DNA of 64,000 nt from Castor canadensis (Eukaryota; Chordata; Mammalia; Rodentia; Castoridae), in the NCBI RefSeq assembly GCF_047511655.1, contig NC_133389.1:29797501-29861500 (forward strand). The letters are read 5' to 3'. The notes beneath the pieces were generated by a model. It searched no databases, was not told where the DNA came from, and was given only the letters and a program-made list of their open reading frames with translations. Position 1 is the stretch's first letter. The number at the start of each line of letters is the position of its first letter. This document shows positions 12,303-23,880 of this stretch, piece after piece. The position numbers were made by a program, and so were the translations under genes.

Positions 12303-12645
12303 AGTCAGGTGTGGTAGTATACACCTGTGGTCCCAGCTGCTTGGGAGGTAGGAGGATCATGGTTAGAGGCCAGCCAATGAAAAGTTAGCTCAAGACTCTA
12401 TCTGAAAAACTAAAAGTAAAAACGACTGGGGGCATGCATTAAGTGATACAGTGCTTGCTAGGCCCTGAGGTTAATCCCCACTACCACAAAATAAAAAGGT
12501 AAACAAGACTGCTCCCTAGATCTATAATTTCTCTATATAGGTTTCCAATTAAAATAAAATATGAAGTGCTGGGGATATGGCTCAGTAGAGTCACATGTGC
12601 AAGGCCCTGGGTTCAATTCCCAACACCATCAAAAAGTAGTAATAA
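12303..12645 (+). mobile_element. Composite SINE and ID
   Basis: Composite 12303-12500 and ID 12560-12635; the ID tail is the target of the tiny L1 insertion. Confidence 0.8.
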
Positions 12646-12698
12646 GGGAGAAGGGGGGAGAAATGACCCAAACATTGTATGCACATATGAATAAAAAA
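12646..12698 (+). mobile_element. Tiny L1 3'-end insertion, 53 bases
   Basis: It matches only the last bases of the young L1 (GAAATGACCCAAACATTGTA, then GCACATATGAATAAA and A-tail). Flanked by the perfect 15-base repeat AAAAAGTAGTAATAA (12631-12645, 12699-12713). Inserted at the tail of an ID element. Confidence 0.85.
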
Positions 12699-12944
12699 AA
12701 AAAGTAGTAATAAAATCTGAGGTTATTTTTATGGCCTTTAACGTGTGTACTGCTCAAATCTCATTTTCAGCATTCTTTTCCCTCAGGAGGCTCCAGACTG
12801 ATCCTTCAACATACCATGATCTTTTCTAACTTGGGGTTTTACACTTTACTACTCCCACTGCCAGGAAAACTCTCGTTACCTCTTTCTGAGCCTGGATCTT
12901 TATTTTTCCAATCCCAACTCAAATTCGTCTTAAAAAAGTGTCTT

Positions 12945-13555
12945 AGACCATTTGGGTTACTACTACAAAATATCACAGACTGGGTGGCTTAAATATCAGA
13001 AATCTATTTCTTACAGTCTTGGAGGCTGGTAAATTCAAGATCAAAGCTCTGGCAGATTTGGTGTCTGTTGAGGGTCTGCTTCCTGGTTCACAGCTTATTC
13101 TCACTGCATCCTCACACAGTAGAAGGATGAAGGACTCTCTCTGGTTTCTTTTATAGGACACTCACTAGTCCTGTTCATCCTGTTCATTCTTATTTTCTTT
13201 TTTGCTGGGGGGGGGGGAGGCGGGGGGCGGTCTGTACTAGGGTTTGAACTCAGGGCCTCACACTTCCTAGGCAGGCACTCTACTACTTGAGCCATTCTGC
13301 CTTTTTGTGTTGGGTATTTTCCAGATAGGGTCTCACAAACTGTTTGTCCAGGGCTAGCTTCAAACCACAATCTTCCTGATCTCTGCCTCCTGAGTAGCTA
13401 GGATTATAGGTGTGAGCCACCAGTGCCCAGTTAGTCCTGTTCAGAGCCCTCATGAACTACCCCAAAACTCCCACCTTTCTAATACTACCACCTGGGGAGT
13501 CAGGATTTCTACATATAAATTTGGGGAAAACAAATATTCAGACCATAACAAAAGG
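12945..13555 (-). mobile_element. MaLR LTR fossil (ERVL-MaLR, MST/MLT1-like), split by a SINE
   Basis: The LTR text is in two parts, 12945-13177 and 13432-13555, interrupted by a SINE insertion of about 254 bases (13178-13431) with the repeat TAGTCCTGTTCA at 13166-13177 and 13432-13443. No internal retroviral region is seen, so it is a solitary, decayed LTR. It is old: the family was active near the base of or before the primate-rodent radiation. Confidence 0.8.
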
Positions 13556-13565
13556 CCTTACTTGC

Positions 13566-14290
13566 CAGGCATTGTATGGCACATGCCTATAATCCTAGCT
13601 ACTTGGGAGGCTGAGATTGGGAGAATCAAGATTGAGAGAATCAAGGTTCAAGGCCAGACTAGACAAATAGTTCTCAAGACCTCTTCTACAAAATAACCAC
13701 AGTAAAACTGGACTGGCAGTGTGGCTCAAGTAGTAAAACTCTGCTTTGCAAGTGTAAAGCCCTGAGTTCAAATCCCGGTGTCACCAAAAAAATAACAGAA
13801 CAAAAGGCCTTCCCTAAAAGCTTTGACTGCCTCCTCTCACTAGAAACTCCATTATTCTTTATTTATTAAAAACAACACAAGTAGCTGGGCGCTGGTGGCT
13901 CACGCCTATAATCCTAGCTACTCAGGAGGCAGAGATGGATCTTGGTTCAAAGCCAGGCCAGGCAAATAGTTCGAGACCTTATGTTGAAAACACCTAAAAG
14001 GGCTGGTGGAGTGGCTCAAAGTGAAGGTCCTGAGTTCAAGCCCCAGTACTACAAAAAAAAAAAAAAAAAAAAGTTCAGGAGGTTGAAAGAGGAGGATGGA
14101 GTTTCAAGGCCAGCCTAAGCTAGCTGGCAACAACCTATCTCAAAACAAAAAAGTGTCTGAAATTACTGAGTGTGTTCATCTTGTCTGCTTCAAGGAGGCA
14201 GGGACTTAAATTGATTACTCAACTGCAGCACCTAGCACATGGCAGGACCTGGGTTTGATACTAGTACCACCAAAAACAAACAAAAAAACC
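13566..14290 (+). mobile_element. Two composites and fragments
   Basis: Composite 13566-13792, composite 13884-14072, a B1 piece 14073-14150 directly behind the second, and an ID-like end 14230-14290. Confidence 0.8.
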
Positions 14291-14381
14291 ATACTGAACA
14301 AAAGACATTTTGCTAGGTCCTCTGGATATGAAGCACCATACATTTGTTTTTTGTTGTTGTTTATGTTTTCGTTGAAATAAA

Positions 14382-14562
14382 ATCTTTTTTTTTTCCCTGA
14401 TACTGAAGTTTGAACTCAGGGCCTACACCTTGAACCATTCCACCAGCCCGTTTTTTGTGATGGATTTTTTCGAGATAGGGTCTCACAAACTATTTGCCCC
14501 TGCTGGCTTCAAAGGCCAATCCTCCTGATCTCTGCCTTCTGAGTAGCCACCAGCGCTCGGCT
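14382..14562 (-). mobile_element. Composite SINE, minus
   Basis: Poly-T start, right half with reversed GGGTTTGAACTCAGG-type text, then a B1 half ending GCCACCAGCGCTCGGCT; the linker is shortened. Confidence 0.85.
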
Positions 14563-14565
14563 ACA

Positions 14566-15924
14566 ATAGAATCTTATGGACATTTTGATTTTTTAAAAAT
14601 TAAGGTGGCATTTTTAAAATGCTACATATTTGTTCTATATATTCATGTTATAGGTTCTCAACCATTTAAAAAATTTAAGGACAAACTCTGTTACAAGTGA
14701 ACAGTGACCCTTTACTTCAGCATTGACTTTACCTACAAATATATCATTAACATATAACTTCTGGATAGACATAATGCTACAAGGCTTTGTAACAAATTAG
14801 TTTTTTTTAAATAGCAGCTATAAGAGATGCAAATAATATGTCACATGCTTAGATCTATAGTTCAATCAGTACAAACTTCTAATGTTTAAACAAATACTAA
14901 GCCACTTCATAAATGTAAGTGCTACTAATTTGATAACTTTTCCTAAAAAGGAAACATCCATTCTTTCAATTGATTTTATAAAAACCACACAAGCATCATT
15001 CCTTTCATATCTTTAATATTATATCTGAACATAGTTTTCATACTACACTTACTTAAAATTATGCCTAAGGCATGCCAAAGAGTTAACCAATAAAAGGAAA
15101 ACTGCTATATAGGAGGGGAAAAGAATTAGTTATAGGAGAATTATAAGAGAATTGAAAGAGAATTACAGTTTAGTCTCACAGCAGTGTAGTTTAAGGAAAT
15201 TTTTTAAGGTTTTGTTTTGTTTTTTTTTTTAAATACACTTAGCTTTAAAACCTAAAAACTGTTAGCTGGCTTACAGTATGCATTCAACCACATAAGTTTA
15301 TTACTGAATCCATGATTCTAAAATGATATACTATCCTAGCACCAAAACTCAAGGCAAATGGACTACTTCTGTCCTGTTGTAAAAACACATGCTTCTAATA
15401 TGGATGGGAAGAAGAAAAAAAAAAAGTCATGAGATCACAAACAAGAATATAAGTCCAGGAAAACAGAAGTTTCTACCACCAAGACAGTTATGATATAAAA
15501 CAGACTATAACTTGCATCTACTGCTAACTCATTTTTTAAAGGTAGTTACCTCCCTAATAGTTGAGAACCAAGATTCATTCAAAATCCATAATAATCAGGC
15601 ATGGATGGGTCCTTAAAATCACTTTCTTAAGTTATTTTGCCTTAGCTAAACTTAGCCTACTCTATTCCTGGATGCTTTAAAAAAGAGAAGGTGGGGGAGA
15701 CGTTACAAGTTAAGATGTTCTGAAATTTTGCTTAGTTTTGTTTTCTCATAAATAAGAACAGAGGACAGAGAACTTGCAGACTGGAAACGAGACAAATTGC
15801 AACACATGAAGATAAAACTATAATGAAGGAGGCTTTCAAACAGTTTTGTGTACCTACTTCCTGCTGATTTTGACAACTGTCACAAAAAGATTTAAAAGTT
15901 ACTCCCAACCCTCAGGAGGAAGAG
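14566..15924. other. Single-copy AT-rich DNA
   Basis: About 1.36 kb with no SINE, open frame of note or splice-bounded exon. It is the longest SINE-free stretch of the presumed ARK2N intron. Confidence 0.6.
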
Positions 15925-16485
15925 CCAGGGAGAAGGCAGAGTGCCTGCCTGCAGGTGTGAGGCCCTGAGTTCAAACTCTACTACTGTTAAAAAAAAAAAA
16001 CAAGAAAAAAAAAGAGGAGAGTACACAAGAGGCAGAGCCATCTCTGACTGGTGAAGTAGCTCAAGTGGTAGAGCACCTGCTTTGCAAGCACAAAGCCCCA
16101 CGTTCAAAACCCCAGTCCCACCAAAAAAAAAAAAAAAAAAATTGGGGGGCTGGTGGAGTAACTCAAATGGTAGAGCACGTGCCTAGCAAGCATGAGGCCC
16201 TGAGTTCAAATCCCAGTATCACCACCAACAAAAAAACAACCAGGCTGGGTACCTGGAAGAATACCTGCCTAGCAAACAAAAGGCCGTGTTCAAATTGCAG
16301 CACAACCAAAAGGAAAAAAAAACACCAAGCCAACAACGGTAAAAACAGATATTTCACAGGACTGAGATTGCAACTCAGTGCAGGGATGCAACTTAGGGGT
16401 AGAGTGCTTGCCTAGCATGAGCGAGGTCCTGGGTTTGATCTCCAGCACTGATGATAAATAAATAAATAAATAAATAAATAAGTCA
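15925..16485 (+). mobile_element. Tandem cluster of five ID-type units
   Basis: Head-to-tail units at about 15925-16010, 16046-16140, 16148-16235, 16240-16325 and 16360-16485. The first four are right halves of the composite type; the last is a true ID element with (AAAT)n tail at 16456-16482. A plus B1 at 16530-16625 follows. Confidence 0.85.
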
Positions 16486-16799
16486 TTTCACAGTATTTGA
16501 CACATTAGCTAGCAGAACAGAGTACTGTAAGCCAGGCATGTTGGCACATGCCTATAATCCAAGCACTCAGGAGGCATAAGTATGAGGATCTGAGTTCAAG
16601 ACCCAGCTGAAATTTCAACCCCCAGCAAAGAAACAAAAAAATTAGAAACTAATAATAATTACCTGATTTTTCTGACTGTGACATATAAAACATTGCTGTA
16701 AAGGGATGATTTTTAAGCAAACAAAAACATGTACCTTTCTTTTTCTCTTGGCTTTCAGCACTGACTTTTTTCATGCTTTTTTTCTGCTGTTACCTAGCT

Positions 16800-17740
16800 C
16801 CCAGATACAGCTGATGCCAACAATTTCTGAAACCTGAAAAGCCTAGCCACTCTCCAGGTGCTCAGTAATTCCCTGGCAGACAAGAGCTACACCAAGAGGT
16901 ATATGCCATCACAAGCAGATGTGGCAGTATTTAAAGCCCTCATCACCCATCTGCTGGCTTGTGTCATGCCCTAAGTTGGTAAAATCAAATTAGTTTTATA
17001 AAAAGAAAAGGCCAGCCTGCCAAAGTAAAGAAAGCTTTGGGCAAGTATGACTTGCAATAGGTAAGTCACCACAGGAAGTGGAGCTACGGATAGTAAAGAT
17101 GATGATGACATTGATCTCTTTGGAGCTCATGAGGAAAAGAGAAGAGATGCAAGAGGCTAAGGAAAGAACACCTTGCATGGTCTGAGTCAAAGAAAGCCAA
17201 ATCTATATTTGTTGCCAAGTCTTCTAACTTATTAGATGTGAAACCTTGGGATAATGAGACAGATAGCAAAATTAGGAATGTGTCAGAAGCAGTCATACAG
17301 ACAGCTTTGTCTGGAGTTCCTCTAATCTTCTTCTGGTGGTATAGGGAATTTTAAAATTTCAAATACAATGTATAGCCAGGCACCAGTGGCTCACACCTGT
17401 AATCCTAGCTACTCAGAAGGCAGAGATCAGGAGGATCGTGGCTCAAAGCCAGCCTGGGCAAATGGTTCTTAAGACCCTATCTCAAAAGTACCCAGCACAA
17501 AACAGAGCTACTGGACTGGTTCAAGTGGTAGAGCACCTGCCTAGGAAACGTTAGGCCCTAAGTTCAAATCCCAATACCACGCACATAAAAAATACAATGT
17601 GTAGTTGAAGATGTTAAAGTTGGTCATATATGCTGGAAGGCCAGATCACTGCTTTTGAGGGTGTGGATGCTTTCAACAAGACCTCAATCCTATCCTGGAT
17701 CACCACACTTAAACAAAAGCTTGAAAGATTAACATCACAA
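16800..17740 (+). pseudogene. EEF1B2: EEF1B2 processed pseudogene with one SINE inside
   Basis: Retrocopy of translation elongation factor 1-beta mRNA. Recognisable pieces: GTGCTCAGTAATTCCCTGGC for the parent [50 protein letters not shown]; then the C-terminal LQIQCVVED and AFNK, and a 3' UTR with ATCCTGGATCACC. Frameshifts, internal deletions and stops break it. A composite SINE (17376-17589) lies between duplicated AAATACAATG-TAG blocks (17361-17375, 17590-17604), inserted in the codons for LQIQCVVED. The 5' boundary near 16800 is approximate. Confidence 0.92.
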
Positions 17741-17969
17741 AAACACAAATACAATAACTGAAGAAATCAAAGTCTAAGAAATCAAGTTAACTTTATATGT
17801 GGGGGAGGGGGGAAAATAAATAGCACATTATTAGAAAGGCAATTTTTTAAAAAATAGGTTATTTTTATAAATGGTTTTTACTCATTTCCTCAGCCCCACT
17901 CTTCTACAATCTCCCATAAAAATAAGGATCATGTTACTCATCTTCAGTTTACTCACAGTTCCTAATACA

Positions 17970-18550
17970 TACTTTTTTTTTTTTTTTTTTGGTGGGACTG
18001 GGGTTTGAACTCAGGATTTCACACTTCTAAAGCAGGCTCTCTACCACTCAAGCCACACCTCCCATCCATTTTGCTCTGGTTACTTTAGAGATGGGGTCTC
18101 AAGAATTGTTTGCCCAGGGTTGGCCTAAAACATCAATCCTCCTGATCTCAGCCTCCTAAGTACCTAGGATTTATAGGTGACAGCCACCCATGCCGAACTA
18201 ACCTATTCTTTTTATTTCTTTTTTAGTCTTTTGTTTTTTTTGGATTAACCAATTCTTAATAAATGCCTGTTGAAGACAAGCATGGTAGTACACTCTATAA
18301 TCCCAGCACATGGGTGAATAGGGAGGATCATTTCAGCCTATAAGTTCAAGACAGAAGTTGGCAACATAGTAAGACCTGGTCTCAAAAAATAAATTTAAAA
18401 AATATCAGTTGAATTGATTAGCTTATTCTACTTTAAAAAAATCACTAAGATCAGCAGGTGGTGTGGCTCAGGTAGTAGAATGCCTGCCTGGCAAATGTAA
18501 GGCAAGGCCCTGAATTCAAACCCCAGTGTAACAAAACAAACAAACAAACA
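17970..18550. mobile_element. Composite (minus), B1 and half (plus)
   Basis: Minus composite 17970-18215, plus B1 18270-18395, plus right half 18450-18550 ending in (AAAC)n. Confidence 0.8.
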
Positions 18551-20379
18551 AAAATCATTAAGACCAATAATGAAGTAACCTGTTTGCTTAACAGTACTAT
18601 TCACCTGTATATAAAGATTTCATTGCACAGACACAACATGATTTCTCTGAGTAATTTTATAAATTTTATTTTCAAAATAAAAGAAATTTATAAGAAAAAA
18701 ATGACGTAACTACTAATAGCCTAGGAAAGCTGTTTCCTTATATTTAGAATACTATATATAAAATGACTATGTATTTATGTACAAAAGATACAAAATCAGA
18801 TACCATAAAACTAAGTATCTTAAGCCACAAAATAGGGTAAAAAACAATCTTAATTGAAGGTTCTTACCCTGAGGTATTCAGTTCTAGATTGCCTTATAAT
18901 CATGACATTCCTGAATCTTTTGAAACAGGTTAAAAAAAAAAATACCTCTTTTCTAATATCTATATAAACACTAGCTTACTTATATGACAATAGTACACAC
19001 CAATACCTCTAAACAATTTTGTTTTCCAAGGACATCTTATAGCCATATGTCAGGATTTGGGGTTAGTTTTTCCACTGAGAAGTTATAGGATGAATAATGT
19101 GGACAGTATGGAACACCTACAGAATTACAATGTAGTGGAAACGGCTCTTTTCTGCACAGCAGCTCTTCCTTTTTCCTTCCCTTCTCTTAATGCTCAAGCT
19201 CAGAAGGAAGACACTGAAGAGGCTATAAACAAAACAGCACAAAAGACTCACAGTAAATAAAAGACATTCAGAAGCTAGAGGAGTGGGTTAAGTGGTAGGG
19301 CACTAGAAGGCCCTGAATTCAAACCCCAGGACCATAAACAAAACAAAACAACCCACAAAAAAACAAAGACATTCAGAAAGATGTGAAGAATTATGAGTGA
19401 ATAATTAATTATGGACCTGGCAATGATCACCAACAGCTGCTAATATCAAAGATGGAATCAAACTTCCGTACCTCCTGAAGCAAACACTCATCATCTATAA
19501 CATTCCTGAACACACAAAAAAGGAAAAAATGTGCATCACAGAAAACGAACCTAGCAAGCCTCTAAATTAAGACCAATTATCAAGAAACCCAAAAAACAGA
19601 GGGACATGCTTACCACCGCTTACAGGAATATATCTAGTAAATTCAGACTGAATGAAAACTCTTGTTTGGGGAGAGGGGGGAGGAGGGTGGGGGGAAGAGA
19701 TGACCCAAACAATGTATGCACATGTGAATAAATGAATAATTAAAAAAAAAAAGAGAACTCTTGTTCATAAATAATGTTCAGAGAAAAAGTAATGGAAGCA
19801 GAATGTGTAGATTACAAAACAATAAACAGACCTTATTTAGTCCCTGATCTAAGTAACTATAGAAACACATTTATGAAATAATGAAAAACTCTGAATACTA
19901 CCATATGACATTAATAATTATTACTAACTATTCCTCAATGTGATTAATAGCTGTTTGGTTTTCTTCAAGGGTGAGCTGACTGAGAAATGAGTAGTAAAGG
20001 GTTAGAGTACAGAAAAGGAACAGTAAAATTAATAAAGCTGATGGATTCCTCTATGACATGCTGGATCTGGCCTACCCGGAACTGAAATATAAATTATGAG
20101 ACTGCAACCATGAGAGCAGATTTGCTTGCTTGTTGTCAATCTTTTATCCATTGATATAATCTCTATAAATAGGCCAAGAGTGATAATGGCTGCTCAAGTC
20201 ACTTCATATTGCAGATACTACAACTTCTGGCATGTACCTGGTCCCACACCAAGGCTGTAAATAAACTAGCATCAAGTAAGAAGTCAAGGAAGTTACCAAA
20301 TGCAAAAACTGGACTGTGGCTAATGAGACTCTAAAGTACTTACTCAAAAGCACCACTAATGTTAATCAAGAATAATTTA
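18551..20379. other. Mostly single-copy DNA with one SINE half and an L1 tail
   Basis: AT-rich; a short right half at 19283-19345 and the L1 tail at 19667-19752 are the only repeats recognised. The 67-codon frame at 19057-19260 matches nothing I know. Confidence 0.5.
19667..19752 (+). mobile_element. Tiny L1 3'-end insertion, 86 bases
   Basis: G-rich tract, then GATGACCCAAACAATGTATG and an A-tail; the same 3' end as the L1 at 47 kb. Flanked by GAAAACTCTTGTT (19654-19666) and GAGAACTCTTGTT (19753-19765). Confidence 0.82.
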
Positions 20380-21030
20380 AGCACAGGCGCTTGTAATCCT
20401 AACTACTTGGGAGGCCAAGATCAGGAGAAATGCAGTTCAAGGCCACCAGCCCAGGCAAATAGCTCTCCAGACCCCATCTCCAAAATAACTAGAGTAAAAT
20501 GGACAAGTGGCAGAGCACCTGGTTTGCAAGACTGAAGCCTTGAGTTCAAACTCCAGTCCCACCAAAAAAAAAAAAAAAGAAGAAGAATTTAAGATTAGGT
20601 TATAAATTTCTTCAACATATCTACTCTGGCCATTTTCTCTCCCTCTCTTTGAGAAGACAATTCACATAAAGACGGGTTACTACATATGCTGGGACCTGAG
20701 GTCCCCAAGAAAAATGCTATCAAAAATCTATCCACTATTCGTACACTGAGGATTAATAGCAAATTGTTTAGCAGATTATAGCAGAAAAAATTAGGAAACA
20801 CTTGATGACAAAATGTTGACTTAAGAGTATTCTTCTCAGATTGGGGCATGGATCAAGTGGTAGAGCGCCTGCCTAGCAACATTGAGGCTCTGAGTTCAAA
20901 TCCCAGAACCAACCAAGAAAGGAAAGAAGTGATTTTTTTTGTTTTGTTTTTGTGTTACTGGAGTTTGAACTCAGGACTCTGCCCTTGCTAGACAGGTACT
21001 TTACCATTTGAGCCACACCTCCAGCCCAGA
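20380..21030. mobile_element. Composite and two opposed halves
   Basis: Plus composite 20380-20580, plus half 20842-20935, and minus half 20934-21030 abutting it tail to tail, giving a short inverted repeat. Confidence 0.8.
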
Positions 21031-22800
21031 GGTATTTTTTTAATACAGAAAGGAAAACAGTCCTGTTATCCTAAAGTTTATAGCCCACACCCAACTTCCC
21101 TATCCCCAACAATACCTTACTCTAATTATAAGGCAACTAACAAAATGCTGACTCTAGACATCATGAAGACCAGACAAATCAAGTTTAAAAAAAAAAAAAA
21201 CAGCAACTTCTTATACTGGTGATCAGTATCTTGTTTCTCTAAAGTTAACAAAAACTTAATTTCTAAATTACCTAAGCACAATTCTAGTTAATACAAATTG
21301 TTAGCAATAGCTATTATAAGTAAATGTCTCAAATCTAATTTTGTTGCCCTATGAACAACAATCTGAACTTATTTACCAACACATGGACTTGAATTTTGGG
21401 TAGAGGAAAAAGCCTTTTATAAATGAACTGGCAGTACAAAAATGAACATGCAAGGTTCCAGTTATTTTCTTTTAAGCTTAGAGACCCATTTAGGAAAATA
21501 CTATCTTACTTAAAATGACTTTACAAAGGAAAAGAGTGGCTCCACACTACAAATGTTTTGTTATACAGTACTTTTTCCCCTACAGCATACCTTCTATTCT
21601 TCACATCCTAGAGCAGTTAGGAAACTCAGAAATCATCTGATACACTTGGGTAGCAATTTTCTTTTTAATCTATGTACTCATCATCACCTGGCATTTGAGC
21701 ACTCAGTAAATGGGTTTTAATTTAACCAGCTAGAAATACATCATACATACACACAAAGTAAGGTCTGCTTATAGATTTCCATTTGAGTCCCTCCACCACC
21801 CCTTTTCTGTGATGGTTTTTTTCGAGATAAGGTCTCATGAACTATTTGCCCAGGCTGGCTTCAAACCATGATCCTTCTGATCTCTGCCTCTTAAATAGCT
21901 AGGATTACAGATGTGAGCTACTGGTGCCTGGCTTGGGGGAACGGGGGATTTTGAACTCAGGCCCTGGCACTTGCTAGGCAGACGCTCTACTACTTGAGCC
22001 ACACCCCAGCCCTTTTTGCTTTAGTTATTTTTCTTTCTTTAAGTTATCTTTCTAATAAGGTCTCAAGTCTATGGCTGGCCTTGAACCATGATCATCCTAA
22101 TCTCTACCTCCTGAGTACAATGGATTACAAGCACTAGCCATAAGCCTCACTAGATTTCCACCTTTCATTAATCTTCACTTAACCAGACAATACTAAAAAA
22201 ACAGGTAGATTCTGAAATTAAATAAAGCCAAGTTAGTACCTTAGGGATTTATACCATCTATGTATTGACTATTTCCCTTGTGGGGTTTTTTTTCCCCCCA
22301 GTGCTGGGGACTGAATTCAAGGCAAGCACTCTTCCACTGAGCTAAATCCCCACTCCCCACTCCTCACTTAATAGAATGAGGTTCCTTACTTTGAATAAAG
22401 ACATAAAAGAGAATACAAACAAAACTTAAATTTGTAAATTAAAGCCACAAATCCTGCGTAAGACCACAATCACATCTGACTAATGCTATTTTATTGAGTC
22501 ACTTGGCTATTTTACAGTATTTTTAAACCATGTTTAGTATTCCCAGCCACTACTAGTATGTTCCAGCACATCTGTATGATACATGTAACATACATTTCCA
22601 CTCCTGACAAGTCAGACAGGAATATAGAAGAGAATAAAAACAAGCAAGATACCTTTTAGCGTCTCCCTGCTCCTTCCTTTTACCACAGGACTCTGTAGGC
22701 TGAGTGTGAAAACTGCCTGAACATCAATCCCATTCTTCTGAGAGAAGCTGCCCACACAAGAAGCACTGCTTCTTTCTCTTAAGTTCAATAGTAAGCGTTC
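21031..22800 (-). mobile_element. Single-copy DNA with minus SINEs at 21.8-22.4 kb
   Basis: 21031-21789 is AT-rich with no feature. Minus SINE pieces run 21790-22150 (B1 half, then a right half and another B1 half) and a minus ID lies at 22282-22358. 22360-22800 holds nothing recognised. Confidence 0.65.
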
Positions 22801-23880
22801 TGGCCTGGTGCCAGTGGCTCACACTGAGATGAGGAGGATCGTGGTTCCAAGCCAGTCTGCCAGCCTGGGCAAATAATTTTCAAGACCCTATTTTGAAAAC
22901 ACCCATCACCCATCATCCATCACCCACACCCACACCCACACCCACACACAAAAAGGGCTAGGGGAGTATAGGCCATGAGTTCAAAGCCCCAGTACCACCA
23001 CCACCATCATCATCAAAAAAAAAGATTTCTGAAAAAATAAGGAAAGCAGGTACAATTAAAAATAAAGGCTAAGAGGATTTAGAAAAACAGGTGGGGTGTC
23101 ACACGGATGGTGAACTTGAGGCCAGCCAGGGCTACCTAGTGAGTTCCAGGCCAGCATAGCCTATGAATCAAGATCCAGCCCCAAAAACCAAAAGAGCCAG
23201 AGGCTGGTGGCTCATGCCTGTAATCAGGAGACAGAGATCAGGAGAATAGCAGCTCAAACCAGCCCAGGCAAATAGTTAGAGTCCCTATCTCAAAAACCCA
23301 TTACAAAAAAAGGGGCTGGCATAGTAGTTCAAGTGGTAAGAGCACCTGCCTACCTGCTCTGAGTTCAAACCCCAGTACCACAAAAAAAAAAAAAAAAAGC
23401 ATTTCAGTCAAATTCAAATTCAAGAGAACTAAAGAAAAATAACTATGAAATTTCTTTAACCTGGTGATAAAATATCAAGTTAAAATAAAACAGTGCTGAG
23501 GTGTATCTCAGTGGTTAAAGTGCTTACCTAGCTAATTCGCAAAGTCCTGTATTCTATCCCTGTCACTGAAAAATAAGTAAATAAACAAGGACAATACCAT
23601 TTCTACTTATTCAATTTTTAGGATTAGTAAAGAAAAATCTTTTTAAAGAATTCTCATCTCTCCAGATGCCAGTGGCTCATGCCAGTAATCCCATCTACTT
23701 GGAAGGCTGAGATCAGGAGGATAGAAGTTTGAAGCCAGCCTAGGCAAATAGTTCTCAACCCCCCATCTCCAAAATAGAGCAAAATGGATTGGAGGTGTGA
23801 CTCAGGCAGTAGAGTACCTGCCTGAGTCAAACCCCAGAGTTCAAACTCCAGCCCCCACCAAAATAAATAAATAAAAGAAA
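22800..23880 (+). mobile_element. Five plus-strand SINEs
   Basis: Composite 22800-23024, with a (CCCACA)n expansion in the linker at 22915-22950; B1 23086-23190; composite 23197-23398; ID 23487-23590; composite 23662-23880. Confidence 0.82.
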
